A DNA stretch of 64,000 nucleotides from UMGS1601 sp964617585 (GTDB lineage: Bacteria; Bacillota; Clostridia; Oscillospirales; Ruminococcaceae). Both the position numbers and the translations under genes were made by a program. Location: positions 1-64,000 of the forward strand of contig CAZTXS010000004.1 in assembly GCA_964617585.1 (NCBI GenBank), in the 5' to 3' direction. Below, piece by piece: positions 33,842 to 43,023 of the stretch (position 1 is its first letter; every line of letters starts with the position of its first letter). A model generated the notes under the pieces. That model was not told the DNA's origin. It searched no databases and saw only the letters and a program-made list of their open reading frames with translations.

Positions 33842-35518
33842 TTAATCGGAATAATAAGCTACTTTTAATACCTCCTGGGGGGTTGTTACTCCCTTTCTCA
33901 CGAGGTCTACTGCGCTTTCCGCCAGAGTTTTCATTCCCTGCTGTCTTGCATAAGCCTGCATATCCTCGGTTTCAGCGCCCTTTGCAATCATTCTCTTCAG
34001 GGTCTTATCAATCTCAACGATTTCATGAATTGAAACCCTGCCCTTATAGCCTGTGTTATTACAATTCCGGCAGCCTCTGCCCTTTCTTATAATCGGTATA
34101 TCGTTTCCGATAACAGCCTTTTCCTCCTCGGTAGGCTCGCATTCGTAAGCGCAGTTAGGACATACCTTTCTCACCAACCGCTGCGCTACTATACCTACAA
34201 CCGAGTTTGCAACTAAGTACGGCTCAAGCCCCATGTCCTCAAGACGCACAATAGAAGAAATAGCGTCGTTCGTATGCAGTGTTGAAAAAACAAGGTGTCC
34301 CGTTATTGCCGCTCTGACCGAGATAGACGCAGTTTCCGCATCACGGGTTTCTCCAAGCATTATAACGTCAGGATCCTGACGAAGCAGCGCTCTCAGTCCT
34401 CTTTCAAAGGTAAGACCCGCCGCCACGTTTACTGACATCTGGTTAATCTTAGGCAAGGCTTTTTCAACCGGGTCTTCAATAGTTGAAATATTCACCTCAC
34501 GCTTGGAAACTTCTTCTAAAACCATGTACAGAGTTGTTGTTTTACCGCTTCCCGTAGGTCCCGTTATATAAATTATTCCGTTCGGGGCTTTAAGCATTCT
34601 TGAAAACTTTTCATAAGCGTCAGGCTCCATGCCGAAATTTCCCGCTTTATCAATAACAACGTTGGACGACAAGAATCTGAGTACCGCCTTTTCGCCGTGA
34701 ACGGTAGGTATGATGGACACACGAACGCTTATATCGAAGCCCTCTACGATAACTCTGAAATTACCGTCCTGAGGAACCCTTTTTTCGGCTATGTCAAGAT
34801 TAGACATGATTTTTATTCTTGCTATTATAGACGCATGAAGCGATTTTGAAAGAGAAACGTAATCGAGTATCATTCCGTCAACTCTCATTCTCACCTTTGT
34901 TTCCTCTTCAAAGGGCTCAATGTGAATATCGCTTACGTTTATAGAATATCCTCTTGCCAAAAGGCTGTTTATAAGATTTATGATAGGAGCGTCGTCGTCC
35001 GCTTCATCAACATAGTTCATTGACGGAACTTCTATATCTACCGCAGAAATATTTGCTTTTTTAGCGGCATTTTTTGAATCAACTTCGGAATAATAAAGCT
35101 CGATCGCCTTTTCAATCTTTATCTTTTCAGCCAGCGCAATTTCTATCGGCATTCTGGCAATCTGCTTTACGTCCTCCTGAGCATACAAATTCAACGGATC
35201 GCTCATAACGACAACCAAACGTCCGTTATTCTCTTTTACCGCAATCATGCTGTAGCTCTGAGCAAGCTGTTTCGGAATCTTAGCAACGCATTCGGTATCA
35301 ACGTCAATATCATTAAAATCAACAAGCGGATAATCGAACTTTTTACCTAAAGCCTCAAGAACCTGATGCTCTGTTACAAAGCCCAGCTCAAGAAGCAAGG
35401 CTCCGAGTCTTTTACCCTTTCCCTTATCGGTTTTCTGATAGTCAAGAGCTTGCTTTATATGTTCTTCGGTTATATATCCGTATTCTTTCAGCACTTCGCC
35501 GATTGGAACATTTTTCAA
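33842..35518 (-). CDS. pilB: type IV pilus assembly ATPase PilB/GspE-like
   Basis: Assembly ATPase of 558 residues. It has an N-terminal MshEN/T2SSE-N domain (about 1-150), Walker A GPTGSGKTTT, Asp box (EDPVEKALP), Walker B DVIMLGETRD, His box (STLHTNDA) and a tetracysteine zinc site (VCPNCAYEC ... GCRNCNNTG). The start is TTG 35518 with GGAGG about ten bases before it. It is cytoplasmic and drives pilin extraction with PilC and PilM-N-O. Confidence 0.95.
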   Translation of the reverse strand: MKNVPIGEVLKEYGYITEEHIKQALDYQKTDKGKGKRLGALLLELGFVTEHQVLEALGKKFDYPLVDFNDIDVDTECVAKIPKQLAQSYSMIAVKENNGRLVVVMSDPLNLYAQEDVKQIARMPIEIALAEKIKIEKAIELYYSEVDSKNAAKKANISAVDIEVPSMNYVDEADDDAPIINLINSLLARGYSINVSDIHIEPFEEETKVRMRVDGMILDYVSLSKSLHASIIARIKIMSNLDIAEKRVPQDGNFRVIVEGFDISVRVSIIPTVHGEKAVLRFLSSNVVIDKAGNFGMEPDAYEKFSRMLKAPNGIIYITGPTGSGKTTTLYMVLEEVSKREVNISTIEDPVEKALPKINQMSVNVAAGLTFERGLRALLRQDPDVIMLGETRDAETASISVRAAITGHLVFSTLHTNDAISSIVRLEDMGLEPYLVANSVVGIVAQRLVRKVCPNCAYECEPTEEEKAVIGNDIPIIRKGRGCRNCNNTGYKGRVSIHEIVEIDKTLKRMIAKGAETEDMQAYARQQGMKTLAESAVDLVRKGVTTPQEVLKVAYYSD

Positions 35519-35554
35519 CTTTTTATTTCCTCCTTTGACAATGAATATAAAGGA

Positions 35555-36208
35555 TTATTCAATATACGAATAATTGAAATACAAATCGCAAGACGTGTTG
35601 TCAACAGTGTAAATATCCTTTTTGTCAATCACGCTTCCCTCCGGGAAAAACGTACTTCCGTCCTTGAAATTCAAAAGCTCTATTTTCCCTGCGTCAGAAG
35701 AAACTGAGTACGCCGTACTGCCGTCCCTGCTGTCGATAACCTCTATTTTCACCGCCATGATGTTAAGTCCCTTTGCGCTTCCGCTTTCGGGCATTTCTTC
35801 AACGGTAATCATGACCTTGTATTTACTCCTGTCAAGAACGCTCTTGAAGCTTCCGCTGCCGTTTCTTGAAATTTCAACATCGCCGTCCTGCGTAAACCTT
35901 ATACACTCAACATAAGGATACTCTTTCTTGCCTGAGGACGTTGAGTTATCCAAAAGCCCTCCTGAGGTTTCATCGTCGGAAGAAATTATCAAATTAGTCG
36001 AATACTTTACTCTTTCATCTAAAATCCTGAAAGCGGAGTTTGCAATATCCATCGCTTTTATTGAGTTTGCGTTATTGGCAAAAAGCTTCTGACTTGAAAG
36101 CAGAATTGCGGCAGCCGAACCTACCAAAATCACAAACAACATTAAAGCTACTACCACTTCGACAAGCGTAAAACCGCTTTGTCTTTTTATTTTTTTACTG
36201 ATTTTCAA
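35555..36208 (-). CDS. type IV pseudopilin (PilW/GspJ-like)
   Basis: A 217-residue prepilin-like protein with a short basic leader (KIKRQSG), the cleavage/methylation motif G-FTLVEVVVAL with Glu at +5, one N-terminal helix and a beta-rich C-terminal part. It should be processed by a prepilin peptidase and act as a minor pilin. The TTG start at 36208 is behind GGAGG. It is 36 bases from pilB and 25 from the large pseudopilin. Confidence 0.88.
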   Translation of the reverse strand: MKISKKIKRQSGFTLVEVVVALMLFVILVGSAAAILLSSQKLFANNANSIKAMDIANSAFRILDERVKYSTNLIISSDDETSGGLLDNSTSSGKKEYPYVECIRFTQDGDVEISRNGSGSFKSVLDRSKYKVMITVEEMPESGSAKGLNIMAVKIEVIDSRDGSTAYSVSSDAGKIELLNFKDGSTFFPEGSVIDKKDIYTVDNTSCDLYFNYSYIE

Positions 36209-36233
36209 AAGCGGTTTACCTCCTTTGACAAAT

Positions 36234-38159
36234 TTAAGAATTCAATACATAAACGCCGTTTATAAGGCTTATGCTTATCTCCTGTTCTTCTTTTTTGAGC
36301 TTGCTTATCTTTATCGAAACCGCCGTTACTTTTTGGGAAGTATCGGGATTCCCCTCGCTGTCTGACAAAACGGCGCTCTTTTTAACGAACGTAATAAAAT
36401 CTCCCCCGTCGGAAACCCTCCAATAATACTTATCCAAATCAACGTTGAAGTTATTAATTGCGCCCTTTATTATTTTACCTGCCGCAGAATCGTCGTTTAC
36501 GGTCCTTTCGCCGTTTTCCTCGGTGTAACCGCTTTCTCCGTCAAGCTCTTCAGGATTTCCGTTTTGGTACAGACCGTTTGCTATAGCTGATATAAGCATA
36601 GCTTCATCATCGGACAAGCTGTCAAGCTCTATCGATTCCTCTCCGAGAACAAATTTGCCGTCCTCATATTTTAGCTGAGAATATCCGTTAGTATAGGTCC
36701 ATTTATTTTTATCATAATTATATTCTGCGCTTATGGTTCTGACTAAAATATCTGCATATTTTTTATAATTATCGCCGTATTTCATCTGTGAAAGCGGAAG
36801 AACTGTCGAATACTTGAAAATCAAATTGTCGTTATCACTATCTCGGGTCACCAGCCAAAGGGAATTCTCAGAATCAATTCCGGTACTGTTCTTAACTTTT
36901 TCATTAAGGCTGTCAGATGCATTTTCCGAATTAACGCTGCTGTCAATCCTCTTTTCAAGCATAAAGTATGTGAACATATTCTTTATAGTAACAGCGTGAC
37001 CGCTGTCGGTGAATATCTCCTCATCTTCAAAAACGTCCGTTGATTTAAGCTCGGAGTCTGTCATAATTCCATCGCCGCTCTCGACAGCTTTTGTGAATCC
37101 GCTTGAATATTCAACGCTCCCGCCTGAAATAACAGCTTTTTTAACCGAAACATAGTCGTTTTCCTTAAGCTCCGTCTTATCTGCGCTGACGCAGTATGTA
37201 ATTATCGGCTCGCCCGAATTAAAGCTTAAGCTGAAAACAGCTTCGCTTGCGTCAATACCAAGCTTTTTTAAACCGTCCGCAAACACTTCTGAACAATTAT
37301 TTGAGTTCAAATCTCCGGTATAATTATTTGTTACGCATAAATATTCAAACAGGTTAAATATCACCGAACCGTTTTTGGTTATATTAAAATCGTCTTTGGT
37401 AAGGAATGAATCAACGTCCACGTCAGAGCCGACTACAGTATTCAAAATAAGATAGTCATTACCGCCGTTAAAGCTGTTGTCAGAAGGCGTTACAGTCTTA
37501 AACTGACAGTATCCGCTTTTGATATTGCTGTAATTTGTCGAACCGATTTTTACGCTTGCTACGTCAACCTCCACAAAACTGCCGTCCGATATAAGAGGCT
37601 TTAATTCGTCTGTCAAAGCGATTTTATATGTACCGTCCGAAGTATCCTTAACTATTCTCCAGTAAAAACTGCCTGCGTCTATGCCGTAAGTGTCGTTTAG
37701 ATAATCTATAAACGCATTTGAAGCGTTCGAGTTTTCGCTGCTGTCAATACTGTTTTTTGTCAGGGTTACTCCGCTTATTGATCCGCCCGAAAGCTTTTCA
37801 AAGGTTTCAATAAAGCACTGGAGCATACCTCTTGTATTAAGAGTAGCTTCATTTGCCGAATAATAGATAAGCTCTCCCGAATCGTTTTCGGCTTTTATTT
37901 CATAGATGTCGTAATCCTTGGAGTTAAAGGTCAGAATACTTTTTTTAATATTTTCCGTTTTGCTGTCGGCGATATTCTCTAAAAGAGAGCTTTTGTTTTC
38001 AGCGTTATTATTAATCATATCGGCGGATTTTCTTATTATACTCAAAGAAGTCGATATACCCGTACACATAATCGCCGAAGAAATCGCTATAATCGTCATA
38101 GCGATAACAACTTCGATAATCGTCATACCGCTTTTATTATTTTTTTCTGCCATCGCCAT
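36234..38159 (-). CDS. very large type IV pseudopilin
   Basis: A 641-residue protein with a class III leader (MAMAEKNNKSG, then MTIIEVVIAMTII; the cleavage Gly and Glu at +5 are kept) and one N-terminal helix, but followed by a ~600-residue Ser/Asn/Asp-rich extracellular part, about three times the length of ordinary minor pilins. Two internal segments look alike: WRIVKDTSDGTYKIALTDEL, WLVTRDSDNDNLIFKYSTVL and WRVSDGGDFITFVKKSAVLS share a W-R/L-V...F/I pattern, suggesting a repeated module. GGAGT precedes the ATG. It may be a tip adhesin of the pilus. Confidence 0.85.
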   Translation of the reverse strand: MAMAEKNNKSGMTIIEVVIAMTIIAISSAIMCTGISTSLSIIRKSADMINNNAENKSSLLENIADSKTENIKKSILTFNSKDYDIYEIKAENDSGELIYYSANEATLNTRGMLQCFIETFEKLSGGSISGVTLTKNSIDSSENSNASNAFIDYLNDTYGIDAGSFYWRIVKDTSDGTYKIALTDELKPLISDGSFVEVDVASVKIGSTNYSNIKSGYCQFKTVTPSDNSFNGGNDYLILNTVVGSDVDVDSFLTKDDFNITKNGSVIFNLFEYLCVTNNYTGDLNSNNCSEVFADGLKKLGIDASEAVFSLSFNSGEPIITYCVSADKTELKENDYVSVKKAVISGGSVEYSSGFTKAVESGDGIMTDSELKSTDVFEDEEIFTDSGHAVTIKNMFTYFMLEKRIDSSVNSENASDSLNEKVKNSTGIDSENSLWLVTRDSDNDNLIFKYSTVLPLSQMKYGDNYKKYADILVRTISAEYNYDKNKWTYTNGYSQLKYEDGKFVLGEESIELDSLSDDEAMLISAIANGLYQNGNPEELDGESGYTEENGERTVNDDSAAGKIIKGAINNFNVDLDKYYWRVSDGGDFITFVKKSAVLSDSEGNPDTSQKVTAVSIKISKLKKEEQEISISLINGVYVLNS

Positions 38160-38201
38160 AACAACTCCTTTCTCATTATCCTGCTTATTAATGCTGAAAT
38201 T

Positions 38202-38645
38202 CTACTCTTCATTTATATATCCGTCAAAAACGTATATTTCAGGATCGTCGACAGTACCCTTGCCCGTTAGAACAAAACGCGCCTCCAGCGTCACCGTTTC
38301 ACCGTTGTCATTTCCCTCGGAAACTATGTACAGATACTTTCCCGAGGAGGACGTCTTTGAATTTTTAACCGTAAAGATAACGCTTCCGTTGTCGTCTGAA
38401 TAGGTTACGTCGTTTTTCTGGGTTACAAAGCCTTCACGGAACTCATAGTCGTTTGCTTCAAGCTGTTCCTTAACAAAATCCATTCCCGACCTTGCATTAA
38501 AATAAGCCTGAGTATCCTTTACGGTTTCGGCATTTTTGTTAAAATAGACCATGCTCAAAGTCAAAAGTCCGCCGACGATTATAACAAGCATGGATACCGT
38601 TATCATTGCCCACACAAGCGCCGAGCCGTTTACATTCTTTTTCAT
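38202..38645 (-). CDS. PilX-like minor pilus protein
   Basis: A 147-residue protein with a basic start (MKKNVNG), a single long N-terminal helix (SALVWAMITVSMLVIIVGGL) and a small beta-rich domain ending in acidic residues. The arrangement FNARSGMDFVKEQLEA after the helix is like PilX/GspK-N. It lacks Glu at +5 after its Gly, so processing is unsure. ATG 38645 follows GGAGT at about eight bases. Confidence 0.72.
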   Translation of the reverse strand: MKKNVNGSALVWAMITVSMLVIIVGGLLTLSMVYFNKNAETVKDTQAYFNARSGMDFVKEQLEANDYEFREGFVTQKNDVTYSDDNGSVIFTVKNSKTSSSGKYLYIVSEGNDNGETVTLEARFVLTGKGTVDDPEIYVFDGYINEE

Positions 38646-38685
38646 CAAAGCATACTCCTTTCACAAAAATAATAGTCAAAACAGT

Positions 38686-39444
38686 CTAATCCGCCGCTGC
38701 CGTCGTTTCTTCTTCGGCAGCTTCGTTTACATCGATTGCATTTGCTTCGGAAGCGGAATCATCATACATATACATCTTCAGCGTTAAAGTTACGTCAAGA
38801 TTTGTTGTCGGCGATGCTCCGTTTTCGGTTGAAAAGCTTACGTCCGAAACCGCCATTCCCTTAGTTGATTTAATATCGTTCAGAAGCTTAACGAAATTAA
38901 CATACTTTCCGTTAACGGTTACATTTATCTGCGAAACCTTAATATTCTGATTCGTTTCATCAGAGGAAGCGCCGTCGGCCTGACCGTTCTGTGATACGGA
39001 AGTTGTTGTTGTCGTAGTCGTTGTAGTAGTTGTCGTTGAAGCGGCTGTCTGTCCGCTTGAATCAGTATTATCCGAACCATCTTCGCTTTCTCTGACATAA
39101 TCCGCCGCATCGCTGATATACAGAGTTTCGGTTGACATTGAATTATTATATATAAGCTTTGTTATGATTTTGTCTATATCTTCCTTAGGAAGAAGCGGCT
39201 GAAAACCATTTTTAATCTCGCTTATGTTTTGCTTTATCTCTGCATTTCTGGTTTCGTATATAGACTTATAGCTGCACTGAACCTTCAGCTGATCATATTC
39301 CATAGATACGGTTTCATAATTCTGCTTCTCTTCGCTGTAATCATCATATGCCGGCAAAATCAAATATTTAACCGCAACAATAATCAACAGTATGCTGACA
39401 AGCACATAAAGCATTGCTATCTGCTTAGGAGTAACATCCTTCAT
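38686..39444 (-). CDS. pilO: PilO-like pilus alignment protein
   Basis: A 252-residue bitopic inner-membrane protein: a short cytoplasmic start, one helix (IAMLYVLVSILLIIVAVKYL), a coiled-coil region (YSEEKQNYETVSMEYDQLK) and a ferredoxin-like C-terminal domain with an inserted run of twelve Thr (about residues 135-147) next to Ser/Gln-rich residues. PilO pairs with PilN to link PilM to the secretin or wall; a monoderm would need only the inner complex. ATG 39444 is preferred to a TTG three bases upstream. Confidence 0.8.
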   Translation of the reverse strand: MKDVTPKQIAMLYVLVSILLIIVAVKYLILPAYDDYSEEKQNYETVSMEYDQLKVQCSYKSIYETRNAEIKQNISEIKNGFQPLLPKEDIDKIITKLIYNNSMSTETLYISDAADYVRESEDGSDNTDSSGQTAASTTTTTTTTTTTTSVSQNGQADGASSDETNQNIKVSQINVTVNGKYVNFVKLLNDIKSTKGMAVSDVSFSTENGASPTTNLDVTLTLKMYMYDDSASEANAIDVNEAAEEETTAAAD

Positions 39445-39484
39445 CAAACTTTCATTCCCTTCAAATTAAAATTATCATTGCAGT

Positions 39485-40051
39485 CTAATTAAACACACAC
39501 GTTATGTTTACCGTATATTCCTCTCCGCCGGTATAACCGGTATAAGATACGTCCTTAAAATACTCAAGTCCTTTAAGATTTCTGACGAACTCGGATATAT
39601 TTAAGGGATCCTTGCTTGACGAAGTAACGGTAAGGTTCATTATTCCTCCCGAAAACATACAGCCGCTGATTTTCAGCTTTGAATTTCCGCACTTTTCAAT
39701 GTTGGAAAACAAGCTCTTTTCAAAATATATATTTCTTCCGTTCAGAAGCGTTTTTTCTTCTCCGGCAAAATTCAAATTTTCCATATCCTGTGATAATATT
39801 TTGTTTGCCGCCTCAAGCTGAAGAGTTTCCTGCTGCTGAATTTTCAGCTCTGAAATATCATTTTTCAAATCCTGCGTATTGTTTTTTAAATTGTTGGTTT
39901 TAACCAGTATTCCGCCGTATATTCCGGCAAGAGCTATAACTACGCATATTGCGGGACTTATAATAATCAGAGTCTTTTGCCTTTTTAAAGTTTTCTCTTC
40001 TTTTTTGTAAAAACTGTCGGCAAGATTTATTCTTTTGTTTTTTAAACTCAT
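39485..40051 (-). CDS. pilN: PilN-like pilus alignment protein
   Basis: A 188-residue bitopic protein. It starts with a short cytoplasmic segment containing KRINLADSFY, which in PilN docks PilM (the usual motif is INLLP-like). One helix (TLIIISPAICVVIALAGIYG) and a coiled coil (LKNDISELKIQQQE) precede a small beta domain. ATG 40051, with AAAGGA seven bases upstream, is preferred over TTG 40057. Confidence 0.82.
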   Translation of the reverse strand: MSLKNKRINLADSFYKKEEKTLKRQKTLIIISPAICVVIALAGIYGGILVKTNNLKNNTQDLKNDISELKIQQQETLQLEAANKILSQDMENLNFAGEEKTLLNGRNIYFEKSLFSNIEKCGNSKLKISGCMFSGGIMNLTVTSSSKDPLNISEFVRNLKGLEYFKDVSYTGYTGGEEYTVNITCVFN

Positions 40052-40110
40052 CGCCAAATCCTTTCCACGCTTAAATAACAGCGATAATTATTTATGATTG
40101 CAAGCCGCCC

Positions 40111-40992
40111 TTATATCAAATTGCCTATCGCATAAAAATGCTCGGCAACGCTTGATTTACGATTACGGAAGATTATATTATCCTGAGTTTTAAATTCGGA
40201 TACATTCTTCTCAAGCTCTCTCGACAGAACGTCAAAAAGTCCGCTTTCGCTTTCATTTACTCCGCAGAAATAAAAGCTTTCTATGTCGGTGCCGTTCTTC
40301 TCAGACTTGTTAAACTGAATGAGAGAGGATAATATCCCCGAAATCTCCTGAACGCAGGCGTCCGTTCCCCTGGGTTCAACCAGCCGGGTACGATTTGAAT
40401 AGCTGTACACTCCGTTTACAAATAACAGATTGCTTATATTGTTTCTATCGAGTATTGAAATAACAAAGGTATTGTTTAACAGAGTTCCCACCTTTGAAAT
40501 AAGGCTTATAGCGCATGCGTGAGAAATATTTATCCTCTTTATCCTTATGTCAAGCTTTTTGAAAATCTCATAATAGCTTTCAATAAGCTCTCTTTCAACG
40601 GCGCACGCCAGAACCAAAACCCCGTCCTTTCGATTTTTCATATCAAGGGTGGCAAAATCATAAAGAAGCTCCTCATATCCTTCGATTTCGGAAAAATTAT
40701 CCTTAATAATACTGCCGAGTTTTCTTGCGCTCAGAGCAGGAACGGTCAGCTTCTTAACGTAAATAGACCCGCTGTCTACCGTAAGCAGAATGTTTTTATC
40801 AAGCGACGAATTCTTTTCAAATACGTCCTTCAACTTTTCGCTTATCTCCAATTCGTCGGTAATTACTCCGTTAATAATAGCTCCCTCGGTTATAGGAATG
40901 TCTATCACGTTTTTAATAATAATCTTCTTTTGTTTGACAGAACCCTGCACAATATTGATTCTCTCATTGGAAATATAAATTGAAGTAGCCAT
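40111..40992 (-). CDS. pilM: PilM-like actin-fold pilus protein
   Basis: A 293-residue cytoplasmic protein of the PilM/FtsA-like actin fold (ATSIYISNERINIVQGSVKQ at the N-terminus, KLTVPALSARKLGSIIKDN in the middle, and an adenine-side segment near ESFYFCGVNESESG). It should bind ATP and the PilN N-terminus. Position between pilC and pilN is the usual order in Firmicutes-type T4P operons. Confidence 0.85.
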   Translation of the reverse strand: MATSIYISNERINIVQGSVKQKKIIIKNVIDIPITEGAIINGVITDELEISEKLKDVFEKNSSLDKNILLTVDSGSIYVKKLTVPALSARKLGSIIKDNFSEIEGYEELLYDFATLDMKNRKDGVLVLACAVERELIESYYEIFKKLDIRIKRINISHACAISLISKVGTLLNNTFVISILDRNNISNLLFVNGVYSYSNRTRLVEPRGTDACVQEISGILSSLIQFNKSEKNGTDIESFYFCGVNESESGLFDVLSRELEKNVSEFKTQDNIIFRNRKSSVAEHFYAIGNLI

Positions 40993-41028
40993 AACTAGCC
41001 CCTTTCACAGCTTAAAACTCGCTGTATG

Positions 41029-42270
41029 TTAAATTATATTTGAAATCAGTGAAAATAACATAACGTCCGCAGCCATCGTACCCTGACTTTCAATCTGACT
41101 GTACATTCCGAATATAGGCATCAGAACCGAAAGCATTACAACGCACACGACAACCGCCATAATTACTATCATAACCGGCTCGATAAACTGAACAAGACGC
41201 TTGGTTGCCATTTCCGACTCATAGTCGAAAGCGTCGGCGGTTGACACAAGCAGGGTGTCGAGCTGTCCCGTTTCTTCACCGACCGCTATTGTCTGAGCAA
41301 GCTTTTTATCAAATCCGTCAATTTCCATAAGAGTTACCGAAAGCTGATTTCCCGCTCTTACGTTTTTAATTACATCATCGAACTGCGCCGTAATATATCT
41401 GTTGCCTATCGTTTCCTTGGAAATCTGAAGAGAATTGATAATGGTGAGTCCGCTTGAATACAATGAAGCCAAGGTTCTTGCAAATCTCGCCGTGTAAATT
41501 ATTCTCAGCAACTTTCCTATCTTTGGGAATTTAAGCTTTTTCTTATCAAACCAAAACCTGAAGCGTTCGTTTTTCCTTAAAATATAAACCACTGCGGCAA
41601 TCGCCAAAACAATTCCGAGAGCAATAAAATAATGATGCGTGAAGAAGTTGCTTATACTCATCATTACCTGAGTTATTTTAGGTATTTCCATTCCGTCGAA
41701 CACAGATGTGAAGGTAGGTATGACGAAAGTAAACAGAATAATCACAACAAGAAGCGTAAGCCCGGCCAAAATTATAGGATATGTAAGAGCGCTTTTAATA
41801 CTTCCGTTAAGCCTTTTTTCTTTCTCAAAATATGCCGCCATTTTATCCATGGTATCGTCAAGACGTCCGGTTGCTTCCCCGACCTTAACCATGTTGACCA
41901 GAAGCATAGGGAATTTCTCGCCCTGCATATCCATAGCCTCAGATAACGATATTCCCCTCTTTATTTGTGTGTTAAGCTCGGAAAAAGCGTTCTTAAGCCT
42001 AGGCTGAAGATCCCTGCTTGATATTATATTCAAGGCTCTTACCAAAGACACTCCCGAACTGAGCATTGAGCTAAGCTCACGGCAAAACTCGGAAAGCTCT
42101 CCGCTTTTCAGCTTTTTTGTCTTTTCTTTATCGACAGTTTCTGCAAAGTCAACAAGTATCAGCCCTTTTTCACCGAGCATTTTTTTTAGCTGCTCGGGAT
42201 TATTGAACGTTTGCTTTCCCTTGACGATTTTACCGGACATATCCGTTGCGCTGTAACGATATTCAGGCAT
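41029..42270 (-). CDS. pilC: type IV pilus platform protein PilC/GspF-like
   Basis: A 413-residue inner-membrane platform protein with two GspF domains (about 65-190 and 265-390: LSSMLSSGVSLVRALNIIS and LASLYSSGLTIINSLQISKE), each followed by membrane helices, and the conserved segments GEATGRLDDTM and GEETGQLDTLL. It converts ATPase rotation into pilin insertion. First gene of the pilus operon, with AGGAGA before its ATG and a promoter at 42310-42338. Confidence 0.95.
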   Translation of the reverse strand: MPEYRYSATDMSGKIVKGKQTFNNPEQLKKMLGEKGLILVDFAETVDKEKTKKLKSGELSEFCRELSSMLSSGVSLVRALNIISSRDLQPRLKNAFSELNTQIKRGISLSEAMDMQGEKFPMLLVNMVKVGEATGRLDDTMDKMAAYFEKEKRLNGSIKSALTYPIILAGLTLLVVIILFTFVIPTFTSVFDGMEIPKITQVMMSISNFFTHHYFIALGIVLAIAAVVYILRKNERFRFWFDKKKLKFPKIGKLLRIIYTARFARTLASLYSSGLTIINSLQISKETIGNRYITAQFDDVIKNVRAGNQLSVTLMEIDGFDKKLAQTIAVGEETGQLDTLLVSTADAFDYESEMATKRLVQFIEPVMIVIMAVVVCVVMLSVLMPIFGMYSQIESQGTMAADVMLFSLISNII

Positions 42271-42309
42271 AATCTTCTCCTTTATCAGAAAATAGGTTTT
42301 ATTTAATTA

Positions 42310-42338
42310 ATTTTAACATAATAATTGTTGTTTTTCAA
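42310..42338 (-). promoter_or_regulatory. promoter of the type IV pilus operon
   Basis: TTGAAA (42338-42333), a 17-base spacer and TAAAAT (42315-42310) on the minus strand, about 40 bases before pilC. Confidence 0.72.
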
Positions 42339-42515
42339 TAGTTTTTCGTTATTTTTAATGCCTTGATTTGTGCATTAACATACTAACCTGTTAAAATTTA
42401 CTGATTTTTAATACTATTATATGATTAACTCAACGCTTTTTTTATAATTTCAACAATTCGAGTTACCAATAGCTAACTCATTTTTGTATAAAACCACAAA
42501 ATTATAAATACTGCA

Positions 42516-42544
42516 TTGACAAACCTTTATACAAGTGTTATCCT
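42516..42544 (+). promoter_or_regulatory. promoter of the feo locus 2
   Basis: TTGACA (42516-42521), a 17-base spacer and TATCCT (42539-42544); transcription should begin near 42551, just before the first operator palindrome. Confidence 0.7.
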
Positions 42545-42553
42545 TTTATTAGG

Positions 42554-42601
42554 TTAGTTTTTGCTAACTTATTTTGATGAAAACATATTAGCAAAAACTA
42601 A
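42554..42601 (+). promoter_or_regulatory. paired operators at the feo promoter
   Basis: TTAGTTTTTGCTAA (42554-42567) and its exact reverse complement TTAGCAAAAACTAA (42588-42601) lie across the predicted transcript start. Each has TTAG/CTAA arms like DtxR-family metal-repressor sites. A GAGTTA...TAACTC palindrome (about 42462-42480) and GTTAGTTAGCTTTAACTAAC (43264-43283) before feoB are of the same type. Iron-dependent repression by a DtxR-like protein is inferred; no regulator gene is in the window. Confidence 0.6.
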
Positions 42602-42608
42602 CTATATA

Positions 42609-42752
42609 ACTTAGTCAAGATGTCCCTCCCGCCTATAGAGGCGGCGGATTCCATTACCCGTTCAGCAGCGGGATACAATCCCCTACTGACAGACCGGTCG
42701 GCGCTGCCGACCCTTCTTGCTACGTTGAATGACGGGCAAGCCCTTATTGAAA
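42609..42752 (-). repeat. structured 137-bp repeat, copy B
   Basis: Full copy in inverted orientation, inside the 5' leader of the feo transcript between the operators and feoA. Reading on the minus strand it runs from TTCAATAAGGGCTTGCCCGT to CATCTTGACTAAGT. Hairpins GGTCGGC/GCCGACC and the terminal GCCT/AGGC stem are kept; it has a few extra bases. Confidence 0.9.
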
Positions 42753-42779
42753 GTTTAAATTCAGAAGGAAGGATGAAGC

Positions 42780-42995
42780 ATGATGCCTTTAACCTTTGCG
42801 AGCGTAGGCGATAAAACTTCAATAAAAAAAATCGGCGGAAAAGACGATACTAAACGCTTTTTAGGAAGCCTTGGATTTGTCGAAGGCGGAGAAGTAACGA
42901 TAGTATCAGACAACGGCGGAAATCTTATCGTCAATGTAAAAAACACCCGCGTGGCAATAAGCCGTGAAATGGCTAATAAAATTATAGTGGCTTAA
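42780..42995 (+). CDS. feoA: FeoA-family protein (locus 2, first copy)
   Basis: A 71-residue FeoA protein (MPLTFASVGDKTSIKKIGG, RFLGSLGFVEGGEV, NLIVNVKNTRVAISREMAN) made of one SH3-like fold. GGAAGG lies seven bases before the ATG. It is the first gene of the locus, 28 bases before a second feoA. FeoA proteins assist FeoB; having two separate copies may give a two-part interaction with the G domain. Confidence 0.92.
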   Translation: MMPLTFASVGDKTSIKKIGGKDDTKRFLGSLGFVEGGEVTIVSDNGGNLIVNVKNTRVAISREMANKIIVA

Positions 42996-43023
42996 TTTTT
43001 CATAATAAAAAGGAGAGATTTTA

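Noticed and set aside
37918..38403. 161-residue open frame opposite two pseudopilin genes
   Set aside because: Spans the gap between two genes with good starts on the other strand; shadow of their coding.
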